This document shows, in pieces, positions 30,665 through 40,579 of a stretch of 64,000 nucleotides of DNA. The translations under genes were made by a program, and so were the position numbers. Position 1 is the first letter of the stretch; every line of letters begins with the position of its first letter. The stretch spans positions 1-64,000 of the forward strand of contig NZ_LR217737.1 in the NCBI RefSeq assembly GCF_900699015.1, in the 5' to 3' direction. Below the pieces are notes generated by a model. That model had not been told where the DNA came from, searched no databases, and saw only the letters and a program-made list of their open reading frames with translations. Source of the DNA: Erwinia_E haradaeae_E. GTDB lineage: Bacteria; Pseudomonadota; Gammaproteobacteria; Enterobacterales; Enterobacteriaceae.

Positions 30665-31456
30665 TTAAGCATTGTACAACATTTTTTTAAAAATATGTGA
30701 TACAGAAATCAATCCAAAAGTGGCAGTAACCATCATTACTGTACCTAGCCCATTTTTACAATCTATTGTTTTTTGATTTTTCATATTACCACGTGAATTA
30801 GATATGGAGCCATCCTTCTGTAAGTATCGTAAGCATTCACTTGAAAATACACAATCAATATTAAGCTTACCTTTACTGTTAGGTAAAATATTAAAATTAT
30901 GTTTAAGTTGATCACGTAAGCTGGCTGCTAATGGATCCTGAATCGTTTTTGTTAGGTCAGAAACTTGGATTTGTAGTGGGTCAATTTGTCCACCTGCTCC
31001 ACCGATAGTTATTACTGGTGTATTATTACGACGACACCATGCTAACAGGGCCGCCTTCGCTGTAACGCTATCAATAGCATCAATGACATAACTAAAATTA
31101 TTATCTAGTAACATAGGAGCATTGCTCACAGTGATAAAATCATCAACATAGGTTACATCGCACTCAGGATTAATTTCTAAGATACGTTCTGCCATGACTT
31201 GAATTTTAGGTTTTCCTAAATTTTTCTTGGTTGCATGAATTTGTCTATTAGTATTACTAATACACACATCATCCATGTCAATTAGAGTTAACATTCCAAT
31301 TCCACTACGTGCTAGTGCTTCAGCTACCCATGATCCTACACCCCCAATTCCTATGACGCATATATGTTTTTTAGAAAATAATGATAATGCAGCTTCTCCA
31401 TATACACGTGATACCCCAGAAAAACGTTCTTTCCAGGAAAGAGATAGTGTCTTCAT
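30665..31456 (-). CDS. tcdA: tRNA threonylcarbamoyladenosine dehydratase
   Basis: E1-like enzyme (CsdL/YgdL) that cyclises t6A37 to ct6A using ATP. 263 aa (E. coli 268). ThiF/MoeB-type nucleotide fold: GIGGVGSWVAEALARSG, the aspartate in LIDMDDV, NTNRQIHA, and the later TIGGAGGQIDP and TKTIQDPLAA. ATG 31456 (MKTLSLSWKERFSG) is chosen for AAAGGA seven bases upstream and fit to E. coli; in-frame start 31474 would include this site. Isolated gene. It is one of four tRNA modification enzymes in the window. Confidence 0.95.
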   Translation of the reverse strand: MKTLSLSWKERFSGVSRVYGEAALSLFSKKHICVIGIGGVGSWVAEALARSGIGMLTLIDMDDVCISNTNRQIHATKKNLGKPKIQVMAERILEINPECDVTYVDDFITVSNAPMLLDNNFSYVIDAIDSVTAKAALLAWCRRNNTPVITIGGAGGQIDPLQIQVSDLTKTIQDPLAASLRDQLKHNFNILPNSKGKLNIDCVFSSECLRYLQKDGSISNSRGNMKNQKTIDCKNGLGTVMMVTATFGLISVSHIFKKMLYNA

Positions 31457-34216
31457 TATTTTTCCTTTTAACAAAGATTGTTGGAGAAATTGTAATAAAA
31501 ATGATTAATAATTTTGAGTATTTATTTTGTTTATTGAATATTTTATTATTAACTGAAATATATAATTATAATACTGTTATCGGGGTGCAGTAAGATTCTA
31601 TTTATTTTGATAAGGGTTTTAAAAATCTATTTTTAATATTTTTTACTTACGATCAGAATAAATCTTGAATTTTATAGTTTATTTTTACTGTTTCTATATG
31701 TCATCATGGGATTTAGATCAATTACTTATTTTTTATTTTTTATACTTGTCTGTTATTTACAATAGCGATGTTGTATTCATCACAAGTTTTTTGTTTTATT
31801 AATAGAAGTGGATTTATTCCTATAAAATTTGTAGGATTTGAAATTACCGTTCATTTTAATCTACTCAGTTAAGTTTCTGTGTTGATTAGTATATAAGTAT
31901 GAATTATTTTTGATAAAATGATCGATGTTTTAAATTACAGTTGTTTGCGTGAGAATGCTAAATTGAAGTTATTTTATTTTTTATATATTGATAATATATG
32001 GTTTTATTGTATAACAGAAATCACTATTTTCTGAGATGTGTAAATAAGATAAGAATATAAAGTATTGATTATTTATACATAATTATTGTAACGTTGTATC
32101 AAAATATCTATAGAAATGTAAATATACTGAATTAATTTGTTTAAAAATTATGTTAGTATATAACACTTTCTATTTTGTTTAAATGTAATTTCATTGACAG
32201 ATTTATTATAAATATAATATTGCAATTTTTTCCTTTTTGTATCTCATTCCTTTATGAGAAAATCATATTGTCGATCATCTGTATTATTATGACTATGAAT
32301 TATTTTCGTTTAAAAGTGTTGTCATTGTATTCATTTTTTATGATGTATCTAGAGTAGATTGATGCAAGTATATATTATGAGAAGAATCAGGTGATTTTAT
32401 TTCTTATAACGCACGTGAAGATATAGATGTTAATTAAAATTAGTGATTTGATAAATACGGTACTGTATACTGTTATCTTTTATATATCCAAATTATGGAA
32501 TATTTTATGACTCATAGGATAGAGATTAAATGTATATTTAATAATGCATAAGATACGTATCGATTGTTCTAGAGATGATAAATGTATATGAATCGATTTC
32601 ATCTAGTAGTAGAATAAAGTGATCATATCCATTATAATTTAATTATAGAAGTATATTTTTCTATAAAGTGCTGTATAATATGTAATATTATTTTATATAG
32701 ATTTTCTATGAACTTTGAAAGAAGAATTAGAGACTATTTTAATGATACCAAATATTTATGAAATATTGTTTGAATTATATTCAAATCACTCCTGGATTTC
32801 CTTTTATCAAATCTGATTTTTTTAAGATATGGAGTTTATGAGTATTTTATATACATCTTATTGTATATAATTTATATACAAAGATAATATAATTACAGAG
32901 TTACGATATCATAGATATGAGCAGTTATAGTTAAACAGTTAATGTGATTTTACTTTAGCATTCATATATTATTAGTACGATGGTGAATATTATTTCGTTA
33001 AATCAGTATGATTTAAACGAGATTAAGAGGATCTACATCATAGTAATTTGAAATAGATAGTGGATAAGTATGAGTGTTGTTTAGATGTATTCTCTAGAAT
33101 TTTAGATATTATTTTAAATATAAAATCAAATTATATTTGATTTTATATTTTATATCAAATTTTTATTTTAAAATACTTCTATTACTGCCTGTAGACCATA
33201 TTTATAATGAATATTTATTAATAAATAAAATATATGTTTTTATTAGACCTGAGTTAGGCAAAAAGGTATATAAAAAAAATAAAAAATTCATATCATAATG
33301 TTTTATTAAATTGATAGTATTCATAATACTCTCTATGAGAAGTAAAGTTTTTATGTATATCATAAATGAGTACATATGTGTTTTCTCTTCGTAATATATA
33401 AAGATTTTAGTATCTAATGGGGTACATCAAAGATGCGAATCTTAATTATTGAGAGAAATAAGATTATGAAATACAATTATGGATAATCTAGTATTTTAGT
33501 ATTTTACTAATTTCATTACATTAATTTTTATATTATATAGAATGTACTTGTTCTAATAAAAATTAGTTAAGAGCATATAGATGCTAAACTAAAAAATTTT
33601 TATATAATTCGAAATTAATTGTTTATTTTATAATTACCTAACTTATTTGGTCTATAATAAGAAATAATCTTTGTTCTAGATTACGATCTAATTAGCTAGT
33701 CGGTTTATGGAAGATAGCAGTATTATTTTTTACTCATTATTGGATAAAAAGACTGCTAACTTGATTTTACTGATATAAGATAATGGATTTTCTATCGATT
33801 ATATTCTGATTCAGTATAGGTTTGGTGACCATTTATAGTATAAGTATAGCCAATTAATTAGATTTATAATTCTATTTTTATAGCATTAACATTCTTTTAT
33901 TTTATCTCTTCATATTTGAATGTCTACTGAAAAATCATGATAATATTACATTAGATAATAGTAGAGAATTTCTCCAGTCATGTTTATTATTAGATATTCG
34001 TGGTATCTCGCTAAGTGCTGTGATTGTTTATGTATGCGTCTTATTAAATAAGATAAAGATATGTTATAAAGCTATAATCTCATGTATTACAATGTAATTT
34101 ATTATGAATATATGAATATTAAGAAGGTTGATTGTTAATTACTTTAAATTACTAAATTGCTTTTATTTTTTCATGGTGTCGAGCAATATAAGGTTATTGA
34201 TGGAGAACTAATTTAC
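31457..34216. other. Largest AT-rich spacer (2.7 kb)
   Basis: Divergent gap between tcdA (-) and sppA (+). A 60-codon + strand ORF at 32175-32357 is Phe/Ile-rich without start context or family. No RNA gene. Two perfect inverted repeats stand out: TTGTATATA/TATATACAA at 32861-32881, and a 16-bp one at 33116-33150 entered separately. Confidence 0.6.
33116..33150. repeat. Perfect 16-bp inverted repeat, 3-nt loop
   Basis: Arms AAATATAAAATCAAAT and ATTTGATTTTATATTT around loop TAT. A further T-rich stretch follows. It lies about 1.1 kb before sppA and 1.7 kb from tcdA, unrelated to any visible gene. Very AT-rich, but a 16-bp mismatch-free stem is unlikely to be trivial. Confidence 0.6.
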
Positions 34217-36076
34217 ATGATATGGAAAATTATTATTAAAATTTTTCACTGGATCTGGCGAGTTCTGACTTTGATACGTGAAGTGATTTTTAATTTTATT
34301 TGTATTCTTTTGGTTTTTGTATTTTGTGGGGTTTGGCTACAATATGAAAAACTGAATACAATTGCCCAGTTAAATAAGGGGGCTCTTATTGTTAATCTTA
34401 ATGGTGTTTTAGTAGATAAGCCGACTAATAGCAATAAGTTTTTCAATAAGGTAGGCCGACAGATATTTGGAAATAATAGTGAAAATATTAAGGAAAATTC
34501 ATTATTCAATATAGTATCTACTATTCGTCAAGCTAAAGATGATTCTAAGATCACCGGTATGGTGCTTGATTTACATCACTTTTCTGGTGGTGATCAGCCA
34601 TCGTTACAATATGTTGGTAAAGCTCTTCGTGAATTTCGAAATAGTGGAAAACCAATTTTTGCTATTGGATCGAGCTATAGTCAAGCTCAGTATTATCTTG
34701 CAAGCTTTGCTAATAAAATTTATCTATCTCCAAATGGAGAAGTAGATTTACATGGTTTTTCTAAAAATAGTATGTATTATCATAGTTTGTTAAAAAAATT
34801 AAAAATTACTTCCCACGTATTCCGTGTTGGTAGATACAAATCTGCTGTAGAACCTTTTTTACGTGATGATATGTCATCAGAGGTTCGCGAGGTAGACAGA
34901 ATATGGTTAGGTGAACTATGGAATAATTATCTATGTACTTTATCTGAGAATCGACATCTTAATATAAAACAAATCTTTCCTAGTGCACAGGAGCAAGTGT
35001 ATAGATTAGAAAACTTACACGGTGATTTTGCTAAGTATGCTAAAGACACTCATCTTGTAGATGAGCTGGCTTCGTCTTCACTTATTGATAAGGCCATGAT
35101 CAATATATTTGGATGGAATGAAAAGACAAAAAATTATCATGGTATCAGTATTTATGATTATCAGATTAAAAATACTAGTCGTGATAATGCTAATATAGCA
35201 GTTATCATGGCTAGTGGTGTTATCACGAATCATGAGACGAAGACCGGGAGCTTTAATAGTGAAGCTAGTATATTAGAAATTCGATCTGCACGTCTTAATC
35301 CAAAAATCAAAGCTATTATCTTCCGTGTTAATAGTCCAGGAGGGACTGTAACAGCATCTGAAAATATTCGTGAAGAGTTAGTCGCTGCACGCGATGCGGG
35401 TAAACCTGTAGTAGTTTCTATGGGAGGTATGGCAGCATCAGGTGGTTACTGGGTTTCAACACCAGCAAACTATATTATAGCTGATCCAAGTACAATCACT
35501 GGTTCGATTGGTATTTTCGGTATCATAAATACTATGGAAAATTCACTAGGCGCCATTGGTATACATGTTGATGGTGTGGCAACGTCTAATTTAGCCGAAG
35601 TGGATAATACTAAGTCTTTACCGAAAGAAGTACAGAAAATGATGCAATTACGAATAGAGCATGGCTATCAACAATTTATTAGTTTAGTATCTGATTCACG
35701 TCACAAAACTATGAATGAGGTTGAAAGGATAGCACAAGGGCATATATGGACTGGCCGCGAGGCAAAAGATAATGGATTAGTAGATTCATTAGGAGATTTT
35801 GATGATGCAGTAATAAAAGCTGCAGAATTAGCAAAATTAACTAATCCACAGATTAGTTTGTATCAGAATAGAGCAGGATTATTAGATATTTTATTTAGTC
35901 AAGTTGAGATTCCTACGAATTTAGCTTTTTTCATCCATTTATTAGATGCAAGCTCATCAACAGAATTATTAGATATAATTAGAGACATAACTAAAAAATA
36001 TAGTCTTGGAGATTTTATTTATGACCCAAAGAGTTGTTATGCTCTTTGTATGAGCTGTCGTAGTGATATCAAGTAA
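34217..36076 (+). CDS. sppA: Protease IV (signal peptide peptidase SppA, 67K type)
   Basis: Inner-membrane serine protease that degrades cleaved signal peptides. 619 aa (E. coli 618), with one N-terminal membrane anchor (about residues 22-45) and tandem S49 domains. Catalytic Lys is in GRYKSAVEP of the first domain and catalytic Ser in GMAASGGYW of the second, so the Ser/Lys dyad is complete. Start ATG 34217 (MIWKIIIKIFHWIWR) matches E. coli and follows TGGAGA; in-frame start 34157 adds 20 unconserved residues. ansA follows after 107 bp, the E. coli order. Confidence 0.96.
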   Translation: MIWKIIIKIFHWIWRVLTLIREVIFNFICILLVFVFCGVWLQYEKLNTIAQLNKGALIVNLNGVLVDKPTNSNKFFNKVGRQIFGNNSENIKENSLFNIVSTIRQAKDDSKITGMVLDLHHFSGGDQPSLQYVGKALREFRNSGKPIFAIGSSYSQAQYYLASFANKIYLSPNGEVDLHGFSKNSMYYHSLLKKLKITSHVFRVGRYKSAVEPFLRDDMSSEVREVDRIWLGELWNNYLCTLSENRHLNIKQIFPSAQEQVYRLENLHGDFAKYAKDTHLVDELASSSLIDKAMINIFGWNEKTKNYHGISIYDYQIKNTSRDNANIAVIMASGVITNHETKTGSFNSEASILEIRSARLNPKIKAIIFRVNSPGGTVTASENIREELVAARDAGKPVVVSMGGMAASGGYWVSTPANYIIADPSTITGSIGIFGIINTMENSLGAIGIHVDGVATSNLAEVDNTKSLPKEVQKMMQLRIEHGYQQFISLVSDSRHKTMNEVERIAQGHIWTGREAKDNGLVDSLGDFDDAVIKAAELAKLTNPQISLYQNRAGLLDILFSQVEIPTNLAFFIHLLDASSSTELLDIIRDITKKYSLGDFIYDPKSCYALCMSCRSDIK

Positions 36077-36183
36077 TTTATTGGTTATTAAAAAATAAAA
36101 GATCATAAAACCTGGTCTGTTTTTGTGTGATAGAGATTCATTCATAGTTAAGATTTCTTTAAAAGTCATCTTTGAGAATATTA

Positions 36184-37221
36184 ATGCAAACAAAATCCAT
36201 TTATGTTGCCTATACAGGGGGTACGATTGGTATGCAACGTTCTCAGAATGGATGTATTCCTGTATCAGGTTATTTAAAAAATCAGTTGGTTAACATGCTA
36301 GATTCTCATAAATTTACCATGCCTAATTTTACTATGAATGAATATTATCCTCTTATCGATTCTGCAGATATCAAACCAAGCAACTGGCAAATAATTGCAA
36401 ATGATATTTATCATAACTATAACCATTATGATGGGTTTATTATTTTACATGGCACGGATACCATGGCATTTACTGCTTCTGCTCTTTCTTTTATGTTAGA
36501 GAATCTAACTAAACCAGTTATTGTAACAGGATCCCAAATTCCACTTGAGGAATTTCGGTCAGATGGGCAGAATAATTTAGTAAATTCACTGTTTATTGCT
36601 GCTAAATATCCAATTAACGAAGTAACGCTATTTTTTAATAATACTCTATATCGTGGTAATCGGACTACTAAAGTGCATGCTGATCGTTTTAATGCTTTTG
36701 CTTCACCTAATTTTCCACCATTACTAAAAGTGGGTCCAAAGATTAGGGTTTCGCATACTCAGGCATTACCTTTAGTAGAGGGTGACTTGGTAGTCCACCC
36801 TATTATCTCACAATCTATTGGAATTATTACAGTTTATCCAGGTATATCTGCTCAAATAGTACGCTCGTTTACTAGAGGATCTGTGAGAGCCTTGATTATT
36901 CGCTCATATGGAATGGGCAATGCACCTCAAAATAAAGAGTTTCTAAAAGAGTTAAAGGGAGCTACTCAGCGTGGTATTGTTATTGTTAATGTAACACAGT
37001 GCTTATCTGGTAACGTGAATATGAGAGGATATATGACAGGGCATGGATTAGAATGTGCAGGTGTGGTTGGGGGAGCAGATCTTAGTCTAGAGGCGGCCTT
37101 GGCTAAGTTATATTATCTTCTCAGTAAGGATTTAGAGAGTGAAGATATTCGGTATCTTATGCAACAGAATCTTCGTGGTGAATTGACTATTGATAAAGAA
37201 CAAAACAGTGAGTATTTTTGA
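36184..37221 (+). CDS. ansA: Cytoplasmic L-asparaginase I
   Basis: Hydrolyses asparagine to aspartate and ammonia in the cytoplasm (low-affinity type I). 345 aa (E. coli 338). Active-site threonines are in AYTGGTIGM and LHGTDTM; the allosteric-type CLSGNVNMRGY segment is also present. ATG 36184 (MQTKSIYVAY) matches E. coli; the TTG at 36172 is less likely. Follows sppA as in E. coli, while the next gene there, pncA, is missing. It could supply aspartate from host asparagine (inference). Confidence 0.96.
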   Translation: MQTKSIYVAYTGGTIGMQRSQNGCIPVSGYLKNQLVNMLDSHKFTMPNFTMNEYYPLIDSADIKPSNWQIIANDIYHNYNHYDGFIILHGTDTMAFTASALSFMLENLTKPVIVTGSQIPLEEFRSDGQNNLVNSLFIAAKYPINEVTLFFNNTLYRGNRTTKVHADRFNAFASPNFPPLLKVGPKIRVSHTQALPLVEGDLVVHPIISQSIGIITVYPGISAQIVRSFTRGSVRALIIRSYGMGNAPQNKEFLKELKGATQRGIVIVNVTQCLSGNVNMRGYMTGHGLECAGVVGGADLSLEAALAKLYYLLSKDLESEDIRYLMQQNLRGELTIDKEQNSEYF

Positions 37222-37517
37222 TATATAGATGAATGATTAGAGATAATGTACAATATAGGATTTATAAAAAATACGGTGTAACATCTTATCTATTAGATCC
37301 AATCAAACTTCTAGTTTTACAGTTGCTAGTTGTTGTTTATGCAAATCTAATTCTCTTATTATAGAGAGAATAAAGGTAATCTTTGTTGAGTTTTTCAGTG
37401 TATTTGCTTGAGTGACTTGCTTTAGTCTCTTAGATCAAATAACTATGAATTTTTTATTTATCTGATGAACTTGATTTTATAGAAAATTTAGTTATGATGA
37501 TTCGCACAGAATGAATA

Positions 37518-37554
37518 AAAAACCACCCTCCATGAACAATGGAGGGTGGTTTTT
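37518..37554 (-). terminator. groESL terminator, 16-bp GC-rich stem
   Basis: Perfect 16-bp stem, arms AAAAACCACCCTCCAT and ATGGAGGGTGGTTTTT, loop GAACA. On the minus strand it ends in five T right after the GC-rich stem, 10 bases past the groEL stop. It is also suitable for ending ansA from the other side. Strikingly GC-rich for this window. The rest of the 340-bp ansA-groEL gap is empty. Confidence 0.88.
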
Positions 37555-37563
37555 AAGATACAA

Positions 37564-39201
37564 TTACATCATTCCACCCATACCGCCCATTCCTCCACTT
37601 GGTCCCGCCTCAGGCGTTTCACCTTTAGGCAGATCAGTTATCATGCATTCAGTTGTAATCATCAGCCCACCAATAGAAGCTGCATACTGTAGTGCAGATC
37701 GCGTTACTTTAGTAGGATCAAGAATACCGAGTTCAATCATGTTTCCATATTCTTCAGTTTGAGCATTGTAACCGTAGTTCCCTGATCCTGATTTTACAGT
37801 ATTAGTAACCACAGATGACTCTGCGCCTGTATTGGCAACGATTTGGCGCATTGGGGATTCCATTGCACGAAGGGCAACCTTAATACCTACATTCTGGTCT
37901 TCATTTTGACCACGAAGTTGTGAGAGTTCTGATGCAACTCGTACTAGAGCTACACCACCACCAGCAACTACACCTTCTTCTACGGCAGCGCGAGTAGCAT
38001 TTAAAGCATCTTCTACGCGTGCTTTTTTCTCTTTCATTTCCACTTCAGTGGCTGCGCCTACTTTTAATACAGCTACACCACCTGCAAGCTTGGCCATGCG
38101 TTCTTTTAGTTTATCTTTGTCGTAATCTGATGTCGCTTCTTTAATCTGTTGATTAATTTGAGTTACTCGACCTGAAATAGCTAGCTTGTTTCCTGCTCCA
38201 TCAATAATGGTTGTTGTATCTTTACTAATTAATACACGTTTTGCTTGCCCTAAATCTTCTAGGACTGTATTTTTAAGTTCCATTCCAATTTCTTCTGAAA
38301 TTACAGAACCACCAGTAAGAATCGAAATATCTTGTAGCATATCTTTACGTCGATCGCCAAAACCAGGTGCTTTGACTGCTGCCACTTTAACAATTCCACG
38401 CATACTATTAACCACTAATGTTGTTAACGCTTCACCTTCAATATCTTCTGCAATGATTAATAATGGTTTGCTTGCCTTAGCTATTGATTCTAGCAGAGGT
38501 AGCATTTCTCGTACATTAGAAATTTTCTTATCTGACAGGAGTATAAAAGGAGATTCAAGCTCTACAGAGCCAGTAGCAGGTTTATTAATAAAATATGGAG
38601 ACAAGTAACCTCTATCAAACTGCATGCCTTCGACAACTTCTAGCTCGTCTTGTAAACCGGTTCCTTCTTCAACAGTAATAACACCTTCTTTACCTACTTT
38701 ATCCATTGCTTTTGCAATCAATGCACCTACAGTCTCATCGGAGTTAGCTGATATAGTACCAACTTGAGCAATTGCTTTCGCATCAGAACAAGGTGATGAT
38801 AGCTTCTTAAGTGATTCTACAGCCGCAACTACTGCTTTATCGATACCACGCTTTAAATCCATTGGATTCATACCGGCTGCAACAGCTTTTAGACCTTCAT
38901 TCACAATCGATTGAGCAAGAACGGCAGCTGTAGTAGTTCCATCGCCTGCAGCATCATTAGCCTTAGATGCGACTTCTTTTACCATTTGTGCGCCCATATT
39001 TTCAAATTTGTCTTCAAGTTCAATTTCACGAGCTACAGATACGCCATCTTTGGTGATAGATGGGGCACCAAAAGATTTATCTAGAATTACATTGCGACCT
39101 TTAGGGCCTAACGTAACTTTCACTGCATCGGCTAGTATGTTTACACCGCGTAACATTTTTACGCGAGCATCATTGCCAAATTTGACGTCTTTAGCTGCCA
39201 T
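37564..39201 (-). CDS. groEL: 60 kDa chaperonin GroEL
   Basis: Barrel-forming ATP-dependent chaperonin. 545 aa (E. coli 548). ATP site GDGTTTAAVLAQ, N-terminal KFGNDARVKMLRGV and the C-terminal GGMGGMGGMM tail are present. It uses more conserved, GC-richer codons than most neighbours, in line with strong purifying selection. Second gene of the groES-groEL operon, 46 bp after groES, ending at a strong hairpin terminator. GroEL is typically very abundant in insect endosymbionts (known for the group, not shown here). Confidence 0.99.
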   Translation of the reverse strand: MAAKDVKFGNDARVKMLRGVNILADAVKVTLGPKGRNVILDKSFGAPSITKDGVSVAREIELEDKFENMGAQMVKEVASKANDAAGDGTTTAAVLAQSIVNEGLKAVAAGMNPMDLKRGIDKAVVAAVESLKKLSSPCSDAKAIAQVGTISANSDETVGALIAKAMDKVGKEGVITVEEGTGLQDELEVVEGMQFDRGYLSPYFINKPATGSVELESPFILLSDKKISNVREMLPLLESIAKASKPLLIIAEDIEGEALTTLVVNSMRGIVKVAAVKAPGFGDRRKDMLQDISILTGGSVISEEIGMELKNTVLEDLGQAKRVLISKDTTTIIDGAGNKLAISGRVTQINQQIKEATSDYDKDKLKERMAKLAGGVAVLKVGAATEVEMKEKKARVEDALNATRAAVEEGVVAGGGVALVRVASELSQLRGQNEDQNVGIKVALRAMESPMRQIVANTGAESSVVTNTVKSGSGNYGYNAQTEEYGNMIELGILDPTKVTRSALQYAASIGGLMITTECMITDLPKGETPEAGPSGGMGGMGGMM

Positions 39202-39247
39202 TTTATTTTTTCTCCATTTTGTTAATTTGCGTCAATGGCGTGTTTTA

Positions 39248-39538
39248 TTATTCAATAATAGCGAGAATTTCACTCTCTGAAAGAATGAGAACTTCTTCAT
39301 TATCAATTTTCTCTGTTTTTGCTGCGTATCCTTCATTAAAGATGACTATGTCACCTATTTTAACATCTAATGGTTTTATATTACCATTTTCTAGTACACG
39401 CCCATTACCAACTGCTAAGACTTTGCCTCGGGTGGATTTGCCTGCTGCGGACCCAGTTAATACAATCCCTCCTGCAGATTTAGATTCGATTTCTTCACGT
39501 TTTATTATTACACGATCGTGTAATGGACGAATATTCAT
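39248..39538 (-). CDS. groES: 10 kDa co-chaperonin GroES
   Basis: Heptameric lid of GroEL. 96 aa (E. coli 97). MNIRPLHDRVIIKREE start, the mobile loop SAGGIVLTGSAAGKSTRG and the roof/core segment GDIVIFNEGYAAKTEK are present. Ribosome binding site GAGGAG lies just upstream. First gene of the groESL operon, with a sigma-32-type promoter about 70 bp upstream. Confidence 0.98.
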   Translation of the reverse strand: MNIRPLHDRVIIKREEIESKSAGGIVLTGSAAGKSTRGKVLAVGNGRVLENGNIKPLDVKIGDIVIFNEGYAAKTEKIDNEEVLILSESEILAIIE

Positions 39539-39611
39539 TTTTAATTCTCCTCGAGCATTAATTTAATTAATTTAAGATTAAAATAGGTTTACAACCTTCT
39601 TGTAATCATAA

Positions 39612-39641
39612 ATATGGTCTTTTTTTCAGTCTTTCAAGGGG
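39612..39641 (-). promoter_or_regulatory. Sigma-32 (RpoH) heat-shock promoter of groESL
   Basis: On the minus strand: CCCCTTGAAA (39632-39641, core CTTGAAA), a 12-13 bp spacer, then GACCATAT (39612-39619). Compare the RpoH consensus CTTGAAA / CCCCATNT: the -35 is perfect and the -10 matches five of seven specified bases. Expected start of transcription is about 60-70 nt before groES, as in E. coli. Confidence 0.75.
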
Positions 39642-40048
39642 TCTTCAATAATTTTTTTTGTTTAGATAAAAAGAAGATCGTATAATTTTATCTAATTACA
39701 TCTTGAGGTAGTATATATTTTAATTTTGATGTAAGGGGTCACTATTAGGGTGAGTGTTGGTATTTTCGTTAAAAGTGGTAAGCATATCACTGAATTAAGT
39801 AACATGTAAGGAAAGTACTGAGTAATCATCATTATATTTTTAATTATAATGAGAAAATTTTGAGATTGTTTGTATAGCTATGGGGTGGAACGTAAATCAG
39901 AGTGTGCAATACAAACTAAATTTTGTATTATATATTTATGTTTTAATTGATGGCTGAGCCTTTTGATACAGATGGATATTAAGGATCCAATGAGATTAAC
40001 AGGAAGGCTTCTAATTTTTTTCACTTAGAGATACGTAATTAAGAATAA
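39642..40048. other. Spacer between atpC and groES promoter
   Basis: About 400 bp. In E. coli glmU follows atpC; no GlmU fragment was found. The interval 39750-40020 is less AT-extreme than other spacers. It contains an AGCCTT/AAGGCT pairing (39957-39962 with 40000-40005) followed by a T-run at 40012-40020 on the + strand, which could be a small RNA with terminator or a gene remnant. A 9-bp perfect hairpin AATAATCAT/ATGATTATT at 40044-40063 overlaps the atpC stop codon and may act in its termination. Confidence 0.35.
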
Positions 40049-40501
40049 TCATTGATGATTATTGGACAGATTTTTTATATTTATATTTTCTTTTTTAATT
40101 AGATCAATAACACGTAATTGTGCTAGTGCTTTCGTTAGTTCGATAGATGCTTTTAGTAGATCTATATCATTATGATGTTTTTTTATAGTTTCTATAGCTT
40201 GTTGTTGTGCATGGAGTATATGTTCTTCATCTAAATCATGTCCTCTAATTGCAGTATCAGCTAGAATAATAACTGCATTACGATGCGCTTCTAATATACC
40301 ACCGGAGAGATATATTATTTCTCTTTCACCATTTTGTTGAAATATACGCACCATTCCTGGTTTAATTGTTGTTAATATTGGCGCATGATATGGTCTAATG
40401 CCTAACTCGCCTTCGCTACCTGAAACTTGAATGCTTTGTACGGTATTAGAGAATATTTTTAGTTCTACACTTACAACATCTAGTTTAAAACTTGAGATCA
40501 T
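40049..40501 (-). CDS. atpC: F1 ATP synthase subunit epsilon
   Basis: Central-stalk subunit that couples and inhibits F1. 150 aa (E. coli 139), with an extra C-terminal tail rich in Asn, Lys and Ile. N-terminal beta-sandwich with GSEGELGIRPYHAPILT and YLSGGILE, then LADTAIRGHDLDE and the C-terminal helical hairpin. Last gene of the atp operon, 78 bp after atpD. Confidence 0.97.
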   Translation of the reverse strand: MISSFKLDVVSVELKIFSNTVQSIQVSGSEGELGIRPYHAPILTTIKPGMVRIFQQNGEREIIYLSGGILEAHRNAVIILADTAIRGHDLDEEHILHAQQQAIETIKKHHNDIDLLKASIELTKALAQLRVIDLIKKENINIKNLSNNHQ

Positions 40502-40579
40502 AGAAAGCTCCTAGCATAAAATGGATGTGATGTTTCTGTGTATTGTTATACCTAGAACGAATTTATTTTTGTAATACTA

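Noticed and set aside
32175..32357. 60-codon + strand hydrophobic ORF
   Set aside because: Phe/Ile-rich low-complexity translation in a long AT-rich spacer with no start context; likely chance.
38186..38608. 140-codon ORF opposite groEL
   Set aside because: Antisense shadow of a highly conserved gene; codon bias of groEL produces open frames on the other strand.
39752..39811. 19-codon GTG ORF before groES
   Set aside because: Too short, weak ribosome binding site, no known peptide; mentioned only as part of the unusual spacer.
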